Assembly: GCA_013396635.1 (NCBI GenBank)
Contig: WBMW01000027.1
Coordinates: forward strand, 4,918-68,917
Reading direction: 5' to 3'
DNA: 64,000 nt
From: Penelope pileata
Lineage: Eukaryota; Chordata; Aves; Galliformes; Cracidae
Of the stretch, positions 52,101 to 64,000 are shown piece after piece (the stretch's first letter is position 1; the number at the start of each line of letters is the position of its first letter). The translations under genes were made by a program, and so were the position numbers. The notes beneath the pieces are model-generated. The model did no database searches. It was not told where the DNA came from and saw nothing but the letters and a program-made list of their open reading frames with translations.

Positions 52101-55100
52101 TTTTGACAACATCTTTAGTTTCTGACTCACCTGACTCACTATAACTTGAATGCATGTTTCCAGATAGAATTGTGAAATGAACTATTCAGATAATTAAAGA
52201 AGTATCTGGTGAATAATAGATCAGAAGGAAACAGCATCACAAGATAGTACCTCTGCGTGGAAAGGAAAAAACAATAGATGCTTGTAAAGATTAATATGAA
52301 ATATGTAAAAATAGAACAAATAGAAATAGAGAATTTCTCAAGATGAGGTAGGTTTCCTAAAAATATGAGGCTGATCAGTAAGTACAATGTCAGAGATTAA
52401 GTACTCAAAGAGATTTAAAATGTGGTTTTGGGGATCATATTTAGGGAAAAAAGTCTAAAGTATTCTGAGAAGGTAATTAAACAAATGTATCAGAAAATTC
52501 TATCAATGACCCTTAAATTTGCCAGTCAGGATGCAACTTCTTAATCCACAAGTTCCTAAATCAGTAACAAAATCTGGGAGATTATAATAACAGCAATCAT
52601 CCCTTCAAACTTGACAGAACTTGAAGAGGGACAGCCACTTGCCTTTCACCTCTGCCTGTATCTGGTGTACAAAATCAGTAAAGGAAAAAAGTATGTTTGC
52701 CATAGTAAGAGCCCCATGCAGGAAATCACCTGTAAAGGGCAACAGTATTTTGGATAAGGATTAAGTGTTCTTACAATTCTTCAGAAGTCTGAAATACGGA
52801 TTCTTGTGAATTGGTTTTGAACAAGCATACTGCCAGTGCCATCACATTCACAGTACTGAATCTTCGTTCTGGTAAAGCTGTTCTTCTGGATTCAAATGAG
52901 AGTTTGTAAATTATTTTTTTCTTGTTCCAGACATGAACAATCAATTTATGAAGAGATGCAGATTAAAAGCTGTGGAGAACTCTAATCAATTTTTCTAGAA
53001 GATCAAAAAAAAATTAACTCCAGTTTTAAATTTCGTTGCAGTTTATAATCATTTCCTAACCTCAATTTAAAGATATCTATCTATACAAATGTCTTTTCCA
53101 CTCCAGCTCTACAAGTAGAATTCAACTAGAGAAATAACAATAAATGTGGCTGAATGACTTGTTGAACCAATCAGCATGTCAGTATACTGAAATCTCTGAA
53201 AAGAACACACTGTGCAAGAAAATCTAGGCTTTCAGAACTTCATAAATAAATCCAAACGAAATTTAGACTTTTATTTCATTGTACCTTTTCTCCCTTAGAT
53301 AACACAGCTTCAAAACAGGTGTACTGTCCTACTTCTGCTTAAAACAGCATATCAGATAAAAAGCCAAGTGTGAATTAAAAATTGATTGCTTTTCAAAGTA
53401 CATAAATCCAGATGTATGTAAATGAATGCAATCATTGTTCTGACGATTTTACCTACATTACCTTTAAGATGACACATACACAAAAAAACCCCAACAGCAT
53501 TTCTCAGGCTCAAATCAAATATGTTTTTACATAAAATTAGCCTACAATTAATCAAACACCACATTTTCTGACCTGCTCTCCATATTTTAATGGCGCTACT
53601 CAGTATGGGGTTTTCACACAAGAACCCCTTCTAAAGAAGCAATTCAGTTCCCTGAAGACCAGGTTTCCGACCTGGAGGTACAGCACACCTCTTTATTGCC
53701 ACACTGATAACGGTTCCCTAACTCGATGAATCAGCTGGGCTGCCCAAAGCCAGTTCATCTTGTGGTTTTCAAGGGAGAAGTGAAACACCAGGACTGAAAC
53801 TCATCCACTTCGCAGACGCCACTTGACTTTATCACCCAGGTTCCAGTGGGACTTCTCTACAGCACAACAAACAACCTGTTGCTACAGTTACAGAGTTCAC
53901 TGGGACATGAATCACCAGGCCACATTCATTCTGCTTTCTTGAATTTCAAGCTCATATACCTAGTGATGTACAAGAATTTTTGTTATGAAAGATGATGCAA
54001 AAAAGGAGTGCCTGGGTGCTCCCGTACTTAACATTTGATTTCCTGCTATTGCCAAATACAGAGGCAGAAATAAAAATACCAAAGAGGAATCAGTAAGGAT
54101 CATTAATTTGATCACATTCTTTATTCACCAGCAGCCGAGGGTGCAAAAAGTAAGGGGAGGCACCACCAGAAAGTATCAGACTTTGGCAGAAAACAACAGG
54201 GAGGGGTTGTCAAAATGCCTGATAGTCAGATTGCTTAACCTGCTCAGTTTCTGCTGCTTTATTCTTCTATCAAGAAATGCAAAACCAGACTGGGCGCCTC
54301 TGAAAGGGAAGTGGAAGCATCCTTACTACCTGAAGGAGTGTTTCCAGGATCTCTGATGCTCATGACAAATATACCTTCAATTATTGCTATGTGTGTGAAA
54401 CTGAATATATTAAATGCCCTTTTATTTCTCTTTTAGCCGCAAATGGAAACTACCAGACCTTTCTGAAGAACTGTGAGAAGAAAGACTCTTCAGGCCTTTC
54501 CTCCAGGTTTAAGGCAAACAAGCCTGGTTTCCTTCACCTCTCCATAGGAGCCTAACAGCTGTGCTCTTCTGGATCTGGTGACCAAAAATTTATCCATCAT
54601 CCATCTTATTTAGCATGGCCCCAGCACAAGGGGAGTAAGATTTCAGCACATCAGCCACATGTGGCTTAGGAGAAGAAACTGACCCAGTGCATCTGCTGAA
54701 ATACTCAAGGACCCTCAGAAATTAATTGAGGAGAGATGAACGCAATGCTGAGTACACCAGTCACGTACCTCTAATACTAAAAACAAAGAGTACCTGTTGG
54801 TACTCCTTTTCTAAGAGAAAACTTGAATGCCAGGAGAGGTGGCAACTGATCAAATCAACTGATGATCATGTTACACAGAGGCTGTAGGTGATTTTCAGCG
54901 AATCCATCAAATATCTTCATCTTAATGAGCTGAGCAATACTCAAAGAAAATGAAAGCACAGTTCCAAGTACTGAAACAGATTTTGCAAAGACAAAAATTC
55001 CTACAATATTGAGTAATAGGCTAAACGTTCAGTTATCATGGAAATGTAAACTTGGACTATCATTAGAAGACAGGAAAGAGAGAGATGGAAAAGGCTGGGA

Positions 55101-58100
55101 GCAAACGGACAAACACGTCTGACGGCTTTGCTGAGTGGTAGGACAAGAGATGGTGGGAGGAAGAATTGATGAACTGTCACAGTATGACAAATAAGACCTC
55201 TGTTGGATGTATTGATTCTGAACAGAGAATGAGTCATGGATCTACTCAATTTTCGCTTCATTTAAAGGCACTAAAGTACTTGAACAAATCACAGATGCTG
55301 CTAAATGAGTCAAAGAAGAAAAAAAATTGTTTTCCATGCATGACTTGATTTGGGGCAAATTCATTAATAAACGCTTGTTTTGCAGGACAGCTCATACAGT
55401 GGAGCTCATGTTTTGTACCAAGAATCACTGTCTCACTAATTGCGCCACTGACATCATACGTACATAGCACGACTAGGAACAGACTTAAGACTGGGAAAAA
55501 TTACTACATGCAAATCTGGGTATATTAGTGCATGCATTTGTCTACTATATGTATGCACAGGCTTTACTTGCTGTGCTTTTTGACTCCAAAAACATTTTTA
55601 GTAAGTCAGACATGCAAGAGAAAGTTTTGCTTATTGCTACCCCCAAATACTGTAAGCTCCAATAGCTTTCCTTTTTCCCCCCCCTTTTTAACCAGAGGAT
55701 TTATAGGTGCAGGAGACTTAAAGAAACAAAATTATACTTCAAAATTGATTGGGGCTTCTAAAGCAAGAGAACGATGGGTTAATGTGGCCCTGTATTTTTC
55801 CTTCCCTTTCTTTTTTCATTTTCTTCATTTGAAGAGCTTTTTTTTTTTTAAATCCTTATATACGGAGAAAGAGCTGAATAAAGTTCATATCAAAACAATG
55901 GTTCTGAGCTGAATTTACAAGGAATAATTCTTCAAAGGCCTTCAATTCTGAAGGCTTTTTTTCAAAAATGTAATAAGATCGTTCACTATTTTCCTGTAGA
56001 CAGGTATCCTACATCCTGTTTTACTCTTCTGTCCTGATGCAAGTCTTCTCACCATCAGCTTTCCCTTCAAGGCTGCCACCCCTCTCTACCCTTTTCCATA
56101 CTGAAGTAGTCAGAGAGTCCAGCTATAATTAACCCAGAGCCACTAGAACAGCTAAAACTATAATACTAGTTTTGAACTTTGAATCCCCTTGACAAAAATA
56201 CGCAGTAACCGGTGTGGTCACAATCACAATGCCATAGCAATCACAACTCATTTAGTCACACAACTCTTCTTCCACTGCTGAACCTCCATTCAACAAGTTT
56301 GCTACCTTCCCCTGGAAGAGAGGGAAAATATCTACAGGCAAGTCTTCTCTGCCAGTCCCAGAGCACCCCCAAAGACAGCAGCCACAGCCCTTCTTTCGGT
56401 GGCAGGCTGTGAGAGGAGCAGGAAGGCAGCTCTGCTGGCTCTGCCGGCAGGAGCTACTTCCTGCTGAGGGGAGCTGTGGTGGAGCTGGCTGCCAGCTGCT
56501 GCCACCAGGCTGGGATGGGAGGGGACCAGCAAGGGTCTGGCTTTGTCAGCTGTTGTACAGGCCTACTGTAATTTGCATGGGAATTATATGAACTCGTGTA
56601 GTCCATTTATAGAAATGCTGATTAAGTTTGGGAGCAATCACTTTGAACTTCCCACCAAGAGCGAAAACTATTCCTTTGTGCTTAAGGAACTCAATCTGGA
56701 AGTATTTTACCAATCTTTTGGATGTCTGCGTTTAATACAGAGATTAGAGAGAGAAAAGTTAGGGCTGAGCAGGCCCCACAACTGCTGAACTGTTTGAAGA
56801 AGGGAATTGTGAGTTTACTTTGATCTATTCCAGCACACACTTGAAATACATATGTTCAGTTATGCCTAAGACCAGCTGGGTACAGCTACAAAAGGAGCTG
56901 GCTGCATACCTCATTTACAGCAGACTAATCTCAAAGTAAATTAAAAATAGCAAAGCCTTGTTGTTGTTGTGCTTGCTGATCATGCTCCCCCACTTCTCTC
57001 CCTCACCTCCTGCTCCGGCCCTTACAACCCAGGGGTAGCTGGAAAGAGCTCAGCAGAGCTGCTCCACTCCCCACCCACAAGCAAAGTGGGATGCTTCAGA
57101 GCCTAGATATCCCTGCTTGCACTTAGATGCCCCTTGCTTCCCAGGAATACTTCTACAGAAAATTGTGATAAACAGGAAAAAGAGCATTTGAGAATTATGT
57201 AACAGTTTTTGTTGAATAAAAAAAAAAAGAGCCAATGTCTGGAAATTCCCTCTCTCGACCTTTGCAAGGTGAAAGGCAGGAGCCCTGCAGGGAGTTAGGG
57301 CAGCATGGGACAGGGAGTTCCAGCTGTCATTGAGCTCGCTGAGGATTGATGTAATCAGATACATCTGGAGGAAAGGATTAACTCAAAGTCACAACACAGC
57401 CCAAATGAACTTTGCTTAGTCAAACTGCAAGGATACCTCAGTTTATAAACTCCCATGTTCGCAGTACAGACTGTGACTGACTCATCAAGGCAAATACACA
57501 TCACAAACAGTCCTAAAATGGAGCAAAATATCATGCCCAGAAGACTGCAAAAAAGACATAACTATTTTATTGGAGTTTGTTTCTATTGTTTGGATTACAC
57601 AGCAAAAATAATTTCCATTCTACGATATCTTTTAATTACAAATCAATTTTAATGTCTAATTTAAGATGATGCACTAAGTTGCAAAGGGTTGAAAAAAGAT
57701 ACCAGCTAATAACTAGTGCTGTAGTTTTACAGTGACTGCCTTCAAAACGAGGATCTCAACATTCCATTCCTCTCAAAAATGTCTGATCCCACCCTCATGC
57801 TCCCTCCTCTTTTGCCAGTAATTGATGCAGCCACATGGCAATTTGTACAAGGAAAACAGCTCTAGTTCAAAATCAGCCTGGCGAAAAAATGGATTGTAAT
57901 TACGAAGTGATTGTGTCATATAATAGAGAAATTACCAGGGAATATTCCTGTAAATCTGCCACATCAATAAGATTCATGATGATCTGCTAATTAAGTGCTG
58001 GCTGTGAAAATTGAAGGTGCCTGGGGCTACTGGAAGTCACATATCTACTTTTCCAGAATGTCAGAATACTTTTGGGATTAAATGAGTAAAACTAATTCCT

Positions 58101-60923
58101 TCAAGTTCTGCTGCTTTCCCTTCTCATCCCACAAGGTACCTCTGCCTTCCCCACACACACAGCCACTTTCTAAGATGCTTATGGAATGCCTAAGTGGAAT
58201 TACAAATAATAGGTTGCGTGAAAAACAAAGTAGTATTTTACCAATGTTGTCTCACTTTAATACTCTCACTAAGAGTTAGGTAGCTGCTCTTCAGAAACAC
58301 CTGTACATTTCTTACAGCTAAAAGTGGAATAATACTTTTTGTTAGATTTCAATAAAGATGAGAATGCATCAAAAGTGTCACACAGATCTTATGCCACTTC
58401 CCGTGTTTAGTAGTGACCTATTCTGCTGTTCTCTCTCACCTGTGTAAGAGGTGGTACAAAAACCTAACAATTTGCATACATTAACATTTACAGTTATCAG
58501 TGGAGATCACCAACCTCATTTGTTCTTTCAGCCACCACTGCACACTCATGGTAGGCTGGGAACAGATCTACTACACAGTATCCTGACTGGGTCTAACAGC
58601 TGTGGTAACAAACCCTTGAAAAGAGCACAGATGACTCCCACCTGGAGACTTGAAATAATTCAGCTTTTTGATAAGTAAAACACATAGGGTTGTGCAGCTT
58701 TTAACACAGGTTCTTGGAAATAAACTCCTATGTTATTATTTCTCAAGATGAGCAGAAGAGGTCACTAAAGAGTCACAACGTGCCCCTCTTCTAAGCCGGC
58801 CAGTCTTGCTGTCCCAGATAGCCAGCTGGACCTCAGCAGCCATCTCTGTTAGCTTTATCCTTCACGCTCTTCCTCCAGCTTCTCCTCTTTATCCTCCCAG
58901 TCCTGCACTTTGAGCCCCAGACCTGCCACTCTGCACTTCCCATTCCGCTGCCTGTGCTGCAAGGACAGCAGCCTCCAGAGAGGACATGCTGGTGGCAGAA
59001 CAAGTCCTTGAAGGGCAGACTGCAGCCAGGTCAGCAGTCACAAGTGGAGAAAAAGTAACGGGCACGTTCATCCCATCTCATGTAATGACTCCACACTCTC
59101 AAAAATAGGATCGAGATAACAGGAGCAGCAAAAGACTAGCTGGCAGAAAACTTCAATGATTAATATATCTGGTACGTGACAAGGTGCAGTAATAGCTAAC
59201 AGCAATGTGGCTTGCAGAACAAGTAAATTTTAGCTAAGAGAATCTTTCTCCAGAGGTAAAATGCGTTAAGCTACTGTTCTGTTACGCAGGACAGAACAGC
59301 ATACATACTCTCCTAATTCGTAAGTATGTAGGGCTCATGAGAGATTCAACCTGTAACTATACTGTAACTATTCTGTAACTATACAGAATCATCTAAATGG
59401 AAGGGTGATGCCTCCATACTGTCCTCCTGGAACTGCCTGGCATCATGAATCCTAAATTCCTTCCAATGAACACAGCAGAAGCTAAGAAGGAATTCAAAGG
59501 TAGCTCATGCTGCTCAACATGCTAATATCTCCTAGTATGATTTCTGACCAGAAATCAGCAGTAGTTATCCCACAAGACCAGGCTGGCTCTTTGCTCCATT
59601 GCCTCCAACGTTTACCAAATACTCAGGACCTTGTTCAGAGTTCCCGCACTGGGACAGGCATGCACTGATGCAGGATGTCAACAAGCCAACAGTTTGTTTC
59701 TCTTCTCCCTTTGGCAGCATAAATCTGTCTTTAGGTCTTAAAATATTGTGCCACTGCGTACTGCCTGGGAATCTTCTCAAATGATCAACACTTCCTCCAC
59801 AATCCTAAGCAAACAACTTGTAAACTTCCTTTTCCATTTTCATACTAAGGAAAGTACCCTTTTCATGAGCCAGTGTCTCAAGAAGCTTTACTGCAGCTCT
59901 CAAACAGACGTCTTTCAGCAGGTCTATCTTAGCTCCCTAGCTTGGCTGCTTTTATCTCCACATGAGAGGATATCCTGACTCTTCAGAACAGTTTTAAAGC
60001 AGTTCTAAGAACAAAAATGCATTTCTTATAATTACTAGAAGTAAATTACTTCCTTTTTTTTTTTTTTTTTTTTTTTCCCAACTCAGTTTTAATTTCAAGA
60101 GCTTGAAAATTTGAAGTCTGGCTTTGGAAGACGTGAGCAGCTGCTTTGCCATTCCTAATTTAAAATAAATATTTGATTGGAAAAAAACCCCACAATATTA
60201 AAAAAAATGAAGCCATTTCTCAGTGAAATGCTCAAAAGGAATACCAAGAATTGTCAAAAACAGGTACTGGTAAAGAAGCAGAACTATTCTAAAAATCACC
60301 AAGTGGAAAGAACAGAAGCTAGCTTGCCCTTGAAAGAACAAGGACTCAAAGGCTTAAGACAAAAGAAAGTGAAATGAAGTTTAAACTTGTACAGGATGTG
60401 GTTTGAACTAAGGGGTTATTTCAAGAGAAAGACTTACCAGCATAACTGTCTTAGACCATACTTTCTATACGGTAGATTTATTCTGCTCCCTATTGTTATG
60501 AAAACAGACAGACACAACCGATATCCTAATAAAGTTACCATCAATAACTCATCTCTAACTATGAGCATGGCATGCAAGGGGAAATTTAGGTATGATTTTA
60601 TTTGACTAATACAGTCACATACGTAAGAACCACCATCTTTTCACCGATCACTTTAATCTGTGAAATCTAGATGAATCGTTGAATTTCATTGTAAGATATG
60701 CTACAAAAATGTTTGATCAATTTCTCAAGAGGGTAACTAATAATGAGGCACTAATTGTTCTGCCATGAGCCTAAGCATACACAAAACTCTTAATTAATAT
60801 TTAACCAGCACTTACATTTTCACACTGCATCTTTCTGGGCATTATGTGGGAAACATTGAGTCCATCAATAACAATATCAAATGGAAGCCGATTTTCCACA
60901 AATGTTTGAAAGTCTTCAAATTC
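37000..60923 (-). CDS. PRORP: Protein-only RNase P catalytic subunit, 3' part (last 4 coding exons)
   Basis: PRORP (KIAA0391/MRPP3) is the endonuclease of mitochondrial RNase P; with TRMT10C and HSD17B10 it removes 5' leaders from mitochondrial pre-tRNAs in the matrix. The exons (108, 149, 196 and 141 nt) join in frame to 198 codons including TAA, covering the NYN/PIN-like nuclease domain and C-terminus. Numbering from the first residue in the window, the acidic metal-site residues are D20 (VIDGLNV), D89 and D90 (SEDDAF) and D110 (TRDFLRD). H168 (MWHIPY) and C189 (KWLCL) match the C-terminal half of the family's structural zinc site. The WQRGHQ, VVQTTGD and LLVLGRKHML stretches match human PRORP as I recall it. 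The PPR and upstream zinc-cysteine exons were not found up to 64000 and should lie beyond the window. Confidence 0.96.
37141..38618 (-). other. PRORP last intron
   Basis: This intron of about 1.5 kb contains one CR1 tail (about 38022-38235) in the same orientation as the gene. Nothing else was recognised. Confidence 0.85.
38022..38235 (-). mobile_element. CR1 LINE 3' fragment
   Basis: On the plus strand this reads as the inverse of a CR1 tail: AATCATGGAATGGCTCAGGT, GAACCTTAGAGATCATCTTG, GGGCATCCACAACTTCTCTG and GGCAACCTGTTCCAGTGTCT. It is a 5'-truncated copy within the last PRORP intron, in the same orientation as the gene. Confidence 0.92.
38619..38814 (-). CDS. PRORP: PRORP exon with the DD and D catalytic residues
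   Basis: This 196-nt exon supplies the third base of the Ile codon and 65 further residues, starting SEDDAFLLYATLRSGKHCKF and VTRDFLRDHKACL. The paired aspartates of SEDD and the aspartate of TRDF complete the acidic metal site of the nuclease. The acceptor AG is at 38816-38815 and the donor GTAAGT starts at 38618. Confidence 0.96.
38815..39875 (-). other. PRORP intron between the central and DD-containing exons
   Basis: AT-rich intron of about 1.06 kb with no recognisable repeat, RNA or extra exon. Confidence 0.85.
39876..40024 (-). CDS. PRORP: PRORP exon, central NYN domain
   Basis: This 149-nt exon encodes LFEAVNCLAKNNARLLVLGR, then KHMLTNSSNWKREIMKEMQN and KAHFFFAEN, plus two bases of an Ile codon. 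The LLVLGRKHML core is nearly identical to the human protein. The acceptor CTGCAG ends at 40025 and the donor GTAAG begins at 39875. Confidence 0.95.
41848..41905 (-). mobile_element. Short CR1 LINE 3' terminus
   Basis: About 58 bp match the last bases of CR1 (plus strand AGAATCATGGAATCATTAAG ... TCATCTAGTCCAACTGG). It is a severely 5'-truncated insertion in the long PRORP intron, gene-sense orientation. Confidence 0.8.
47713..48242 (+). mobile_element. Solo LTR of an avian ERVL-like endogenous retrovirus
   Basis: The 530-bp unit starts TGTCGTGGCTTCAGCTGGGA and ends GGGTTAAACCACAACA, a terminus familiar from bird ERVL-type LTRs. Flanks GTCAT (47708-47712) and GGCAT (48243-48247) look like a 5-bp target duplication with one mismatch. 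An ATTAAA polyadenylation-type signal near 48127 fits the plus orientation. No internal viral gene is present, so it is a solo LTR left by recombination. It lies in the long PRORP intron, antisense to the gene. Confidence 0.85.
51592..51651. repeat. Two-copy tandem duplication, 36-bp period
   Basis: A 24-bp unit (ACTGAACCAGTGGGACTAAA CTGG) at 51592-51615 recurs at 51628-51651 with one base changed, separated by 12 bp that is itself related in sequence. It lies in the long PRORP intron. Confidence 0.85.
59351..59383. repeat. Three tandem copies of an 11-bp unit
   Basis: CTGTAACTATA is repeated three times head to tail, with one base differing in the middle copy. It lies in the long PRORP intron. 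Confidence 0.9.
60054..60076. repeat. Poly-T run (23 nt)
   Basis: This is a homopolymer of 23 T in the long PRORP intron, about 0.75 kb downstream in transcript sense of the first-aspartate exon; on the PRORP transcript it reads as poly-A. No flanking target duplication was evident. Confidence 0.9.
60816..60923 (-). CDS. PRORP: PRORP exon with first catalytic aspartate
   Basis: This 108-nt, phase-0 exon encodes 36 residues (EFEDFQTFVENRLPFDIVID... to ...QCEN). It enters the NYN nuclease domain: VIDGLNV supplies the first metal-binding aspartate. The acceptor TTTCAG ends at 60924 and the donor GTAAGT begins at 60815. It is separated from the next exon by 20.8 kb. Confidence 0.95.
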
Positions 60924-63900
60924 CTGAAATAAACAAAAGGGTAGGGGAAAGAACAGGTTTAGTTTAACAGAAACAGTTTTTATTATAAAAACAAACAAAC
61001 TACCACTAAACCTCTCACTTTTCTTACTCGCATATTTGCTAAAACAACCACACACACACAATAATTCCTTTTAGTTTTTTCACTACTGAAAACCAGAACT
61101 TTGCGGTCATCCAGAGTTTAAAAATTATAATCTGAACTGTACACTTTTATAGATGCATGTTACAGTCATTTTTATGGAAGAGATTCAAAACAAAGCAACA
61201 TTGCAGTCCAGTAGATTGTCACACTATCACTAACTTTGACATTTCCAAATGTAGAATAAGCATCATACCCAGTTTCTCTGTTAGAATCCTGAAATCTCTG
61301 AATGCCAGTCTTTGGATAACAGATTTACGTTTACATAAACATTCATTTACAAACACAACCCTACATTTGTGAGAGATGCACAGTTTTAAGCCTAGCAAAG
61401 CAATGAATTCCTTACTAGGTCAGAAACATAACACAGCGATAAAGCAAACAAATAGCATCCATCCATCTTTTTTTTTTTCCTAACAGAGCAAAATCAGACC
61501 TGCTTTAGGTCTGAGACCCCAAAGGAGGAGAACAGACTAGAGAATTTTAGAAACAGTCTTCAGGAATTCGCCTTTTCATTTTTAAGTAAAGACTGAGTGT
61601 TTTTAGCATTACATTACTTGCATTACATTTCTACCTTCTGCTTCTGACTGCTTTTACAGGCATAGGAACCTTAATCCATCCTGGTGGGCAGTGACCTCTT
61701 TTCATAATACATCCTTCTGTTAACAGGTAAAAGTTCTTCATTGGGTAATAGAGGTTTCAAGTCCATTGCTGTAAATGAACTCTCACAGGAGCTCATGACA
61801 ATTGCATATTTCACATCTTCTGCTCAAAATCCAAGAATCACTCCTCTAACATTGCCTTCTCCTGTGTTACCATACAGCAATATGCAAGTCTGAAGAATTA
61901 CAAGCCCCCTGCCCTCTACACCAAAACAAAAACCTGTATGGCACATACAATTCTTCCTCAGAGAAATAAATTATTTATTTGCTCAAAAAATACACTGCTG
62001 TCAGTCAGTAACATAGGATCACCACCTCCGATTTTAGTTGGAATGCTTCTGACAAATTGCAGTGGAGAAAGGCCTATTTGTACTAGGAGCACAAGCAGAC
62101 CAAGTGAGATAAGAAGGCCTCGTTCAGACGCTAAAATTTCAGGTATAAATTCCAAGTGAAGAAAGCTGTACCAGTCAAAAGCACTCTGATAAGAACACAG
62201 ACAACACACAGCTCAGTCTGGCACCAGACTGATTCTGGCACCAGAATCAACTGCCTTTCAGGTGATCCTTTACTTCTCCACAGCTTAACGAAATATTTTT
62301 GAGTAAGTATAAAAAGTAGGGCAAGAAAACTATCGCCACAAACAAACAGAAACCACTGGCATGTGTGAAGTGTTTGTCCCCTCCCAATCTTCGAGTATTT
62401 CATGCCGATGAGTAAATACCCCCATTGCCATCACAGGGACACGAGCACCAAGACATAGAAAGGACATCACTGCAAAGGCCGTGGTGAGGAGAGGGAAGAG
62501 AAACAACTGAAAAAAACAAACAACAAGGATTCCTGGCTTCTAGAGGAGTCATCGCTGCAATGCTGGACAGCTGTCTGAGATGAGGGAAGAGAAAAAGAAG
62601 GAAAAAACAAAGACTGAAGGAAGGTTGAAGCAACAATGACTGCAGTCAAATAGATGTTTTTATAAAATATGGTCTACGTGTAATCTTGTCTTGAAGGGCT
62701 CTGTTCCATACAAAACAAACACTTTGTGAAGGGGTACACTTTCAAGTGGCAGTAGTTGCTGAGCAGCTCCCAGGTGGGTGGGACTCCCCTGACGGGCAGA
62801 GCACTTTGCCCAGGAAGCACTACAGCACAGGCATGGAGGGGCTGGGTGCTCCCCTCGCACCCCATGCTTTGCTCCCATTCCTCTCCCAGCAGGGTGGATG
62901 GAGCAGGAGCTGCCAAGATGGGCTCAGTGCCTGTCAGAAGCTGACTCTGGCCCTGTGGCTCAATTTTGGAGCAGGAGGGAAGCTGCAGCCTTTAGGGTCA
63001 CCCCCTCACCACCCCACCCTGCCATCTCCCCCTGGGCACCTCTCCCACTCTGATCTCAGCAGAGGCCTGAGGCCTGCCCCTGCCCACCTCCAGGCCTGCG
63101 CCGCTCTTTTGCCTCACTACCAGGAACCTGTGCAATGCAGCAGGCAGAGAAAAACACTCCCAATACCAGTAAGTGATGCCATGCAGCAGGAAGAGAATGC
63201 TTGCTGCCACAGGAGACTGTTACCCACACAGGGGGAGGTGAGGAGTTAACAGCAGCACAAGTGCAGGAGACAAATGGCCAAGTTTAATTCATGTCACCAA
63301 ATTCAAAAGGCCACAGTGACAAGCCCTAGAGAGATTAAAAATCCCCAAGGATCTGATCATTTTCTCCATTCCATCTACATTTCCCAAGCAACACAAAAGA
63401 CTGCTTCTACAACAAACACCTAAAAGAACCACACAGAAGATCATCCAGGTCTCCTTCCCCAAGAGAGAGTTTCTGAGTTGTCAAATCTCCCACCCTCTCC
63501 AGACATAGGGACGGAAAAGGGCAAACCCTGGGAAGAAGCAGCTGGCTATGCCATCCAGATGCAGTACAACGAGTTCTTCAAGCACGCACATGCTGACTTA
63601 CACTATAAGAGATAACGTTTAAAGTTTGAAGGATGCTGATCTTTCAAAGATCAAGATTTGTCTGGATTTATCCAGCTCTTAGTTACAGCTACAGTAATAA
63701 AGAGATGACTCATCCACAATTCTCTAAAGATGTTCCTCTCACAAGCCATCTGGAAGAAGAAATTGAAGATCTTCCTTATGAAGAGTGATTAAGCAGAGCA
63801 CGGCCACAGCCGTGGCTCTACCAAGAGCCAGACAGAATGTTCACCAATGCAGCACAACTACATGAAGGCCAATTCAGGCAGAAGGAATTGTGCTACTCAA

Positions 63901-64000
63901 ACAGGCTTCCCCTTCCAAACTGAGAACGCACTGCTGATCTGCATACACCACTGTTTGCCAGACAGGGAGATAACAAACACAGGGAGCCAAAAAGGAACAC
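60924..64000 (-). other. PRORP intron, partial, running off the right edge
   Basis: No further PRORP exon could be recognised upstream of 60923. In particular, no stretch encoding the family's C-x-x-C zinc half-site was found. A GC-richer patch at 62.7-63.3 kb has only chance reading frames. Small exons cannot be excluded by eye. Confidence 0.7.

Larger units (their letters stand above)
40025..60815 (-). other. Very long PRORP intron (about 20.8 kb)
   Basis: This intron interrupts the nuclease domain between the first catalytic aspartate and the LLVLGRKHML core. It holds a CR1 3' tail (about 41848-41905), a solo LTR (47713-48242), a 36-bp-period duplication (51592-51651), an 11-bp triplication (59351-59383) and a 23-nt T run (60054-60076). 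GC-richer patches near 40.6-44.7 kb and 56.3-56.6 kb show no convincing exon. The remainder is AT-rich sequence in which I see no gene. Confidence 0.85.

Noticed and set aside
61938..62209. Overlapping frames on both strands (73 and 83 codons) that looked protein-like
   Set aside because: They have no recognised family, no splice-consistent neighbours and no match to the expected PRORP zinc or PPR segments; probably chance.

Overview
This window is vertebrate nuclear DNA, almost certainly from a bird and most likely chicken or a close galliform. The evidence is long introns with GT/AG splice sites, a CpG-island promoter, CR1 retrotransposon tails, a mariner of the kind common in chicken, and a solo LTR with the ending typical of bird ERVL-like elements. 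No prokaryotic, plasmid or CRISPR feature is present.

Two protein-coding genes are supported, both on the minus strand. The complete one is PSMA6, the alpha-6 (alpha-1 in yeast numbering) subunit of the 20S proteasome. Its seven coding exons run from 31825 down to 22614 and give a 741-nt reading frame for 246 residues. Upstream in the direction of transcription lie the last four coding exons of PRORP (KIAA0391/MRPP3), the protein-only nuclease of mitochondrial RNase P. They run from 60923 to 37000 and encode 197 C-terminal residues that carry the nuclease domain. The PPR region and N-terminus of PRORP lie beyond the right edge. The tandem order PRORP then PSMA6 matches the human chromosome 14 locus, where NFKBIA follows; no NFKBIA exon was recognised here.

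Layout: 1-22,460 is intergenic DNA downstream of PSMA6, relatively GC-rich, with no convincing gene and a striking 123-nt pyrimidine tract at 14,044-14,166. PSMA6 occupies 22,460 to about 31,900; intron 6 holds a decayed mariner and intron 1 a CR1 tail. A CpG island (about 31,440-32,460) holds the PSMA6 promoter, with ETS, YY1 and NRF1 motifs and four antioxidant-response-element matches. About 5 kb separates this promoter from the PRORP 3' end (about 36,740). The rest, 37,000-64,000, is PRORP exons and introns, including a 20.8-kb intron with a solo LTR and a CR1 tail.

The two products act in different compartments: cytosolic and nuclear proteolysis for PSMA6, and mitochondrial tRNA 5' processing for PRORP. 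I saw no undescribed biological system. The most checkable signals are the cluster of response-element matches at the PSMA6 promoter, the mobile-element insertions, and the long intron that splits the PRORP nuclease domain.
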